From NCBI GenBank assembly GCA_030037515.1, contig JASHRE010000262.1:1-5757 (forward strand): a DNA stretch of 5,757 nt, given 5' to 3'. Positions 4,992-5,757 of the stretch are shown here, one piece after another. Within the stretch, counting starts at the first letter, position 1. Every line of letters begins with the position of its first letter. The position numbers and the translations under genes were made by a program. The stretch is from Candidatus Sulfotelmatobacter sp. (lineage in GTDB: Bacteria > Acidobacteriota > Terriglobia > Terriglobales > Acidobacteriaceae). The notes under the pieces are model-generated. The model did not search any database. It was not told the origin of the DNA and saw only the letters and a list, made by a program, of their open reading frames with translations.

Positions 4992-5757
4992 ATGCCGGCA
5001 CACATGGTTGCACCGACAGGACGACCGAAGCCAGATGTAAGGCGTTTCAGCTCGCGCCGCATTGACATCCCGTCTACCCGTGAAAACCTGGAATTCAAGC
5101 TGTTGGACTGGATCCAGGATGTACTCGACTACATCGGTCAAAGCGCGCCCATCGACGGGCTCCATCCTGCCAATTATCTTGTGGCTCAGGCCGATGGCAT
5201 CGATCTGATCATGTACGCGCCCACCACGATGGCACTCTCAAAAGGGAATGAGAAAACCGTCTATGCCGATTTTGTTTGGGGCCGAAGAGCGAGTGGACAC
5301 TGGTTTATCCGACACGTAAAGTTTGGGCTCAATTTGAGCCAGGCGGCAGTGACCGAAGCGGAGCGGCGTGCGCTTAAAGATAGGTTGCTGGACAAAGCGG
5401 AAACGGAAAACGCCACCCATTTGCATGCCAGGGCGGTGGTATTTCCCGCTGAAGATTACATCCATACCTATCATGACGAGATCACGCGTGGCTACAACCA
5501 CCTCAAGTACTTAATGGAGGAGATCTATGAAGAAGCAAAAAAGGAAGCCTCCATGCCCGAAAACTGGATAACGGGATATGACATCGCTGGCGCCTTTGCG
5601 GGAGACATCGGCGCCATGGCCGAGAGGGGGGTTAAGGCTACCAAGAAAATGGGGGATGTATATAAAGGAGCCGGACTTTTCGACGATCCAGAGATCTATG
5701 AAAAGGGCAGGGAGATGGCCGAAGAAGCAGAGCGAGCCGAAAAGTATCTAAAGGCAA
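4992..5757 (+). CDS. Unrecognised protein, N-terminal 255 residues (3' end outside window)
   Basis: The frame is open from the ATG at 4992 to the right edge with no stop, giving at least 255 codons. I do not recognise the family. The N-terminus is basic and polar (GRPKPDVRRFSSRR) with no signal peptide. Residues 31-155 look like a mixed alpha/beta domain: a helix (ENLEFKLLDWIQDVLDYIG), strands around NYLVAQADGIDLIMYAP, an aromatic segment (VYADFVWGRRASGHWFIRHV) and HLHARAVVFPAEDYIHTY. Residues 165-190 form an acidic helix (LKYLMEEIYEEAKKEA). Next is a small-residue segment (YDIAGAFAGDIGAMAERG, 196-213) that could pack in a helical bundle or lie on a membrane, and then Glu/Lys-rich helix (EMAEEAERAEKYLKA) to the edge. 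This helical linker style is common in larger modular proteins, including polymorphic toxins, but the diagnostic C-terminal part is not visible. The gene points away from the regulators and has its own ribosome-binding site. Confidence 0.8.
   Translation, partial: MPAHMVAPTGRPKPDVRRFSSRRIDIPSTRENLEFKLLDWIQDVLDYIGQSAPIDGLHPANYLVAQADGIDLIMYAPTTMALSKGNEKTVYADFVWGRRASGHWFIRHVKFGLNLSQAAVTEAERRALKDRLLDKAETENATHLHARAVVFPAEDYIHTYHDEITRGYNHLKYLMEEIYEEAKKEASMPENWITGYDIAGAFAGDIGAMAERGVKATKKMGDVYKGAGLFDDPEIYEKGREMAEEAERAEKYLKA

Noticed and set aside
4728..5165. Minus-strand 145-codon frame
   Set aside because: It overlaps the start of the right-edge gene antisense and has no motif. The plus-strand gene has a strong ribosome-binding site.
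5238..5501. Minus-strand 87-codon frame
   Set aside because: It lies wholly opposite the open plus-strand gene and appears to be its shadow.
4992..5757. Calling the right-edge gene a polymorphic toxin
   Set aside because: The helical linker style fits, but no toxin, delivery or immunity domain is visible in the window.
1..5757. CRISPR array, tRNA, rRNA, riboswitch or attachment site
   Set aside because: I saw no regularly spaced repeats, cloverleaf-like segments, conserved rRNA stretches or direct repeats flanking an element.

Overview
The window looks like an accessory, partly decayed stretch of a Gram-negative chromosome. The best guess is an acidobacterium (Terriglobia-like). The guess rests on two things recognised from memory: the closing strands of an outer-membrane beta-barrel of the type abundant in that phylum at the left edge, and a sigma-70-like signalling protein of a type I associate with the same group. 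No rRNA, tRNA or marker gene is present to confirm it.

Layout. Positions 1-137 (+) hold the C-terminal end of a beta-barrel outer-membrane protein. At about 403-613 (+) lies a fossil IS1595-family transposase in three reading frames with a large internal deletion. At 909-1712 (-) is a membrane-anchored GGDEF protein with a variant signature (QGDEF), an intact RxxD inhibitory site and a four-cysteine zinc ribbon near its C-terminus. After a 534-base gap come two tightly linked minus-strand genes. The upstream one (3680-2652) fuses a degenerate response-regulator receiver to a sigma-70-like region. The downstream one (2648-2247) is a small cysteine-rich protein starting three bases after the first gene's stop. 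The 1.3 kb from 3681 to 4991 has no intact gene I can defend. It does contain a likely minus-strand pseudogene (about 4182-3886) with paired cysteines and one in-frame TGA, plus a possible frameshifted plus-strand remnant. From 4992 to the right edge a plus-strand gene of unrecognised family runs off the window. It has a good ribosome-binding site and at least 255 codons.

How it fits together. The intact recognisable genes are signalling genes: a probable c-di-GMP enzyme or effector, and a receiver/sigma-like regulator with a small partner. The receiver has asparagine where the phosphorylated aspartate should be, so ordinary phosphorelay control is unlikely. The receiver plus sigma-like pairing recalls the partner-switch regulator PhyR, with the domains in the opposite order. 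Sigma activity, decoy activity and any link to the GGDEF protein are inference. The IS fossil and the broken genes suggest past insertion and decay.
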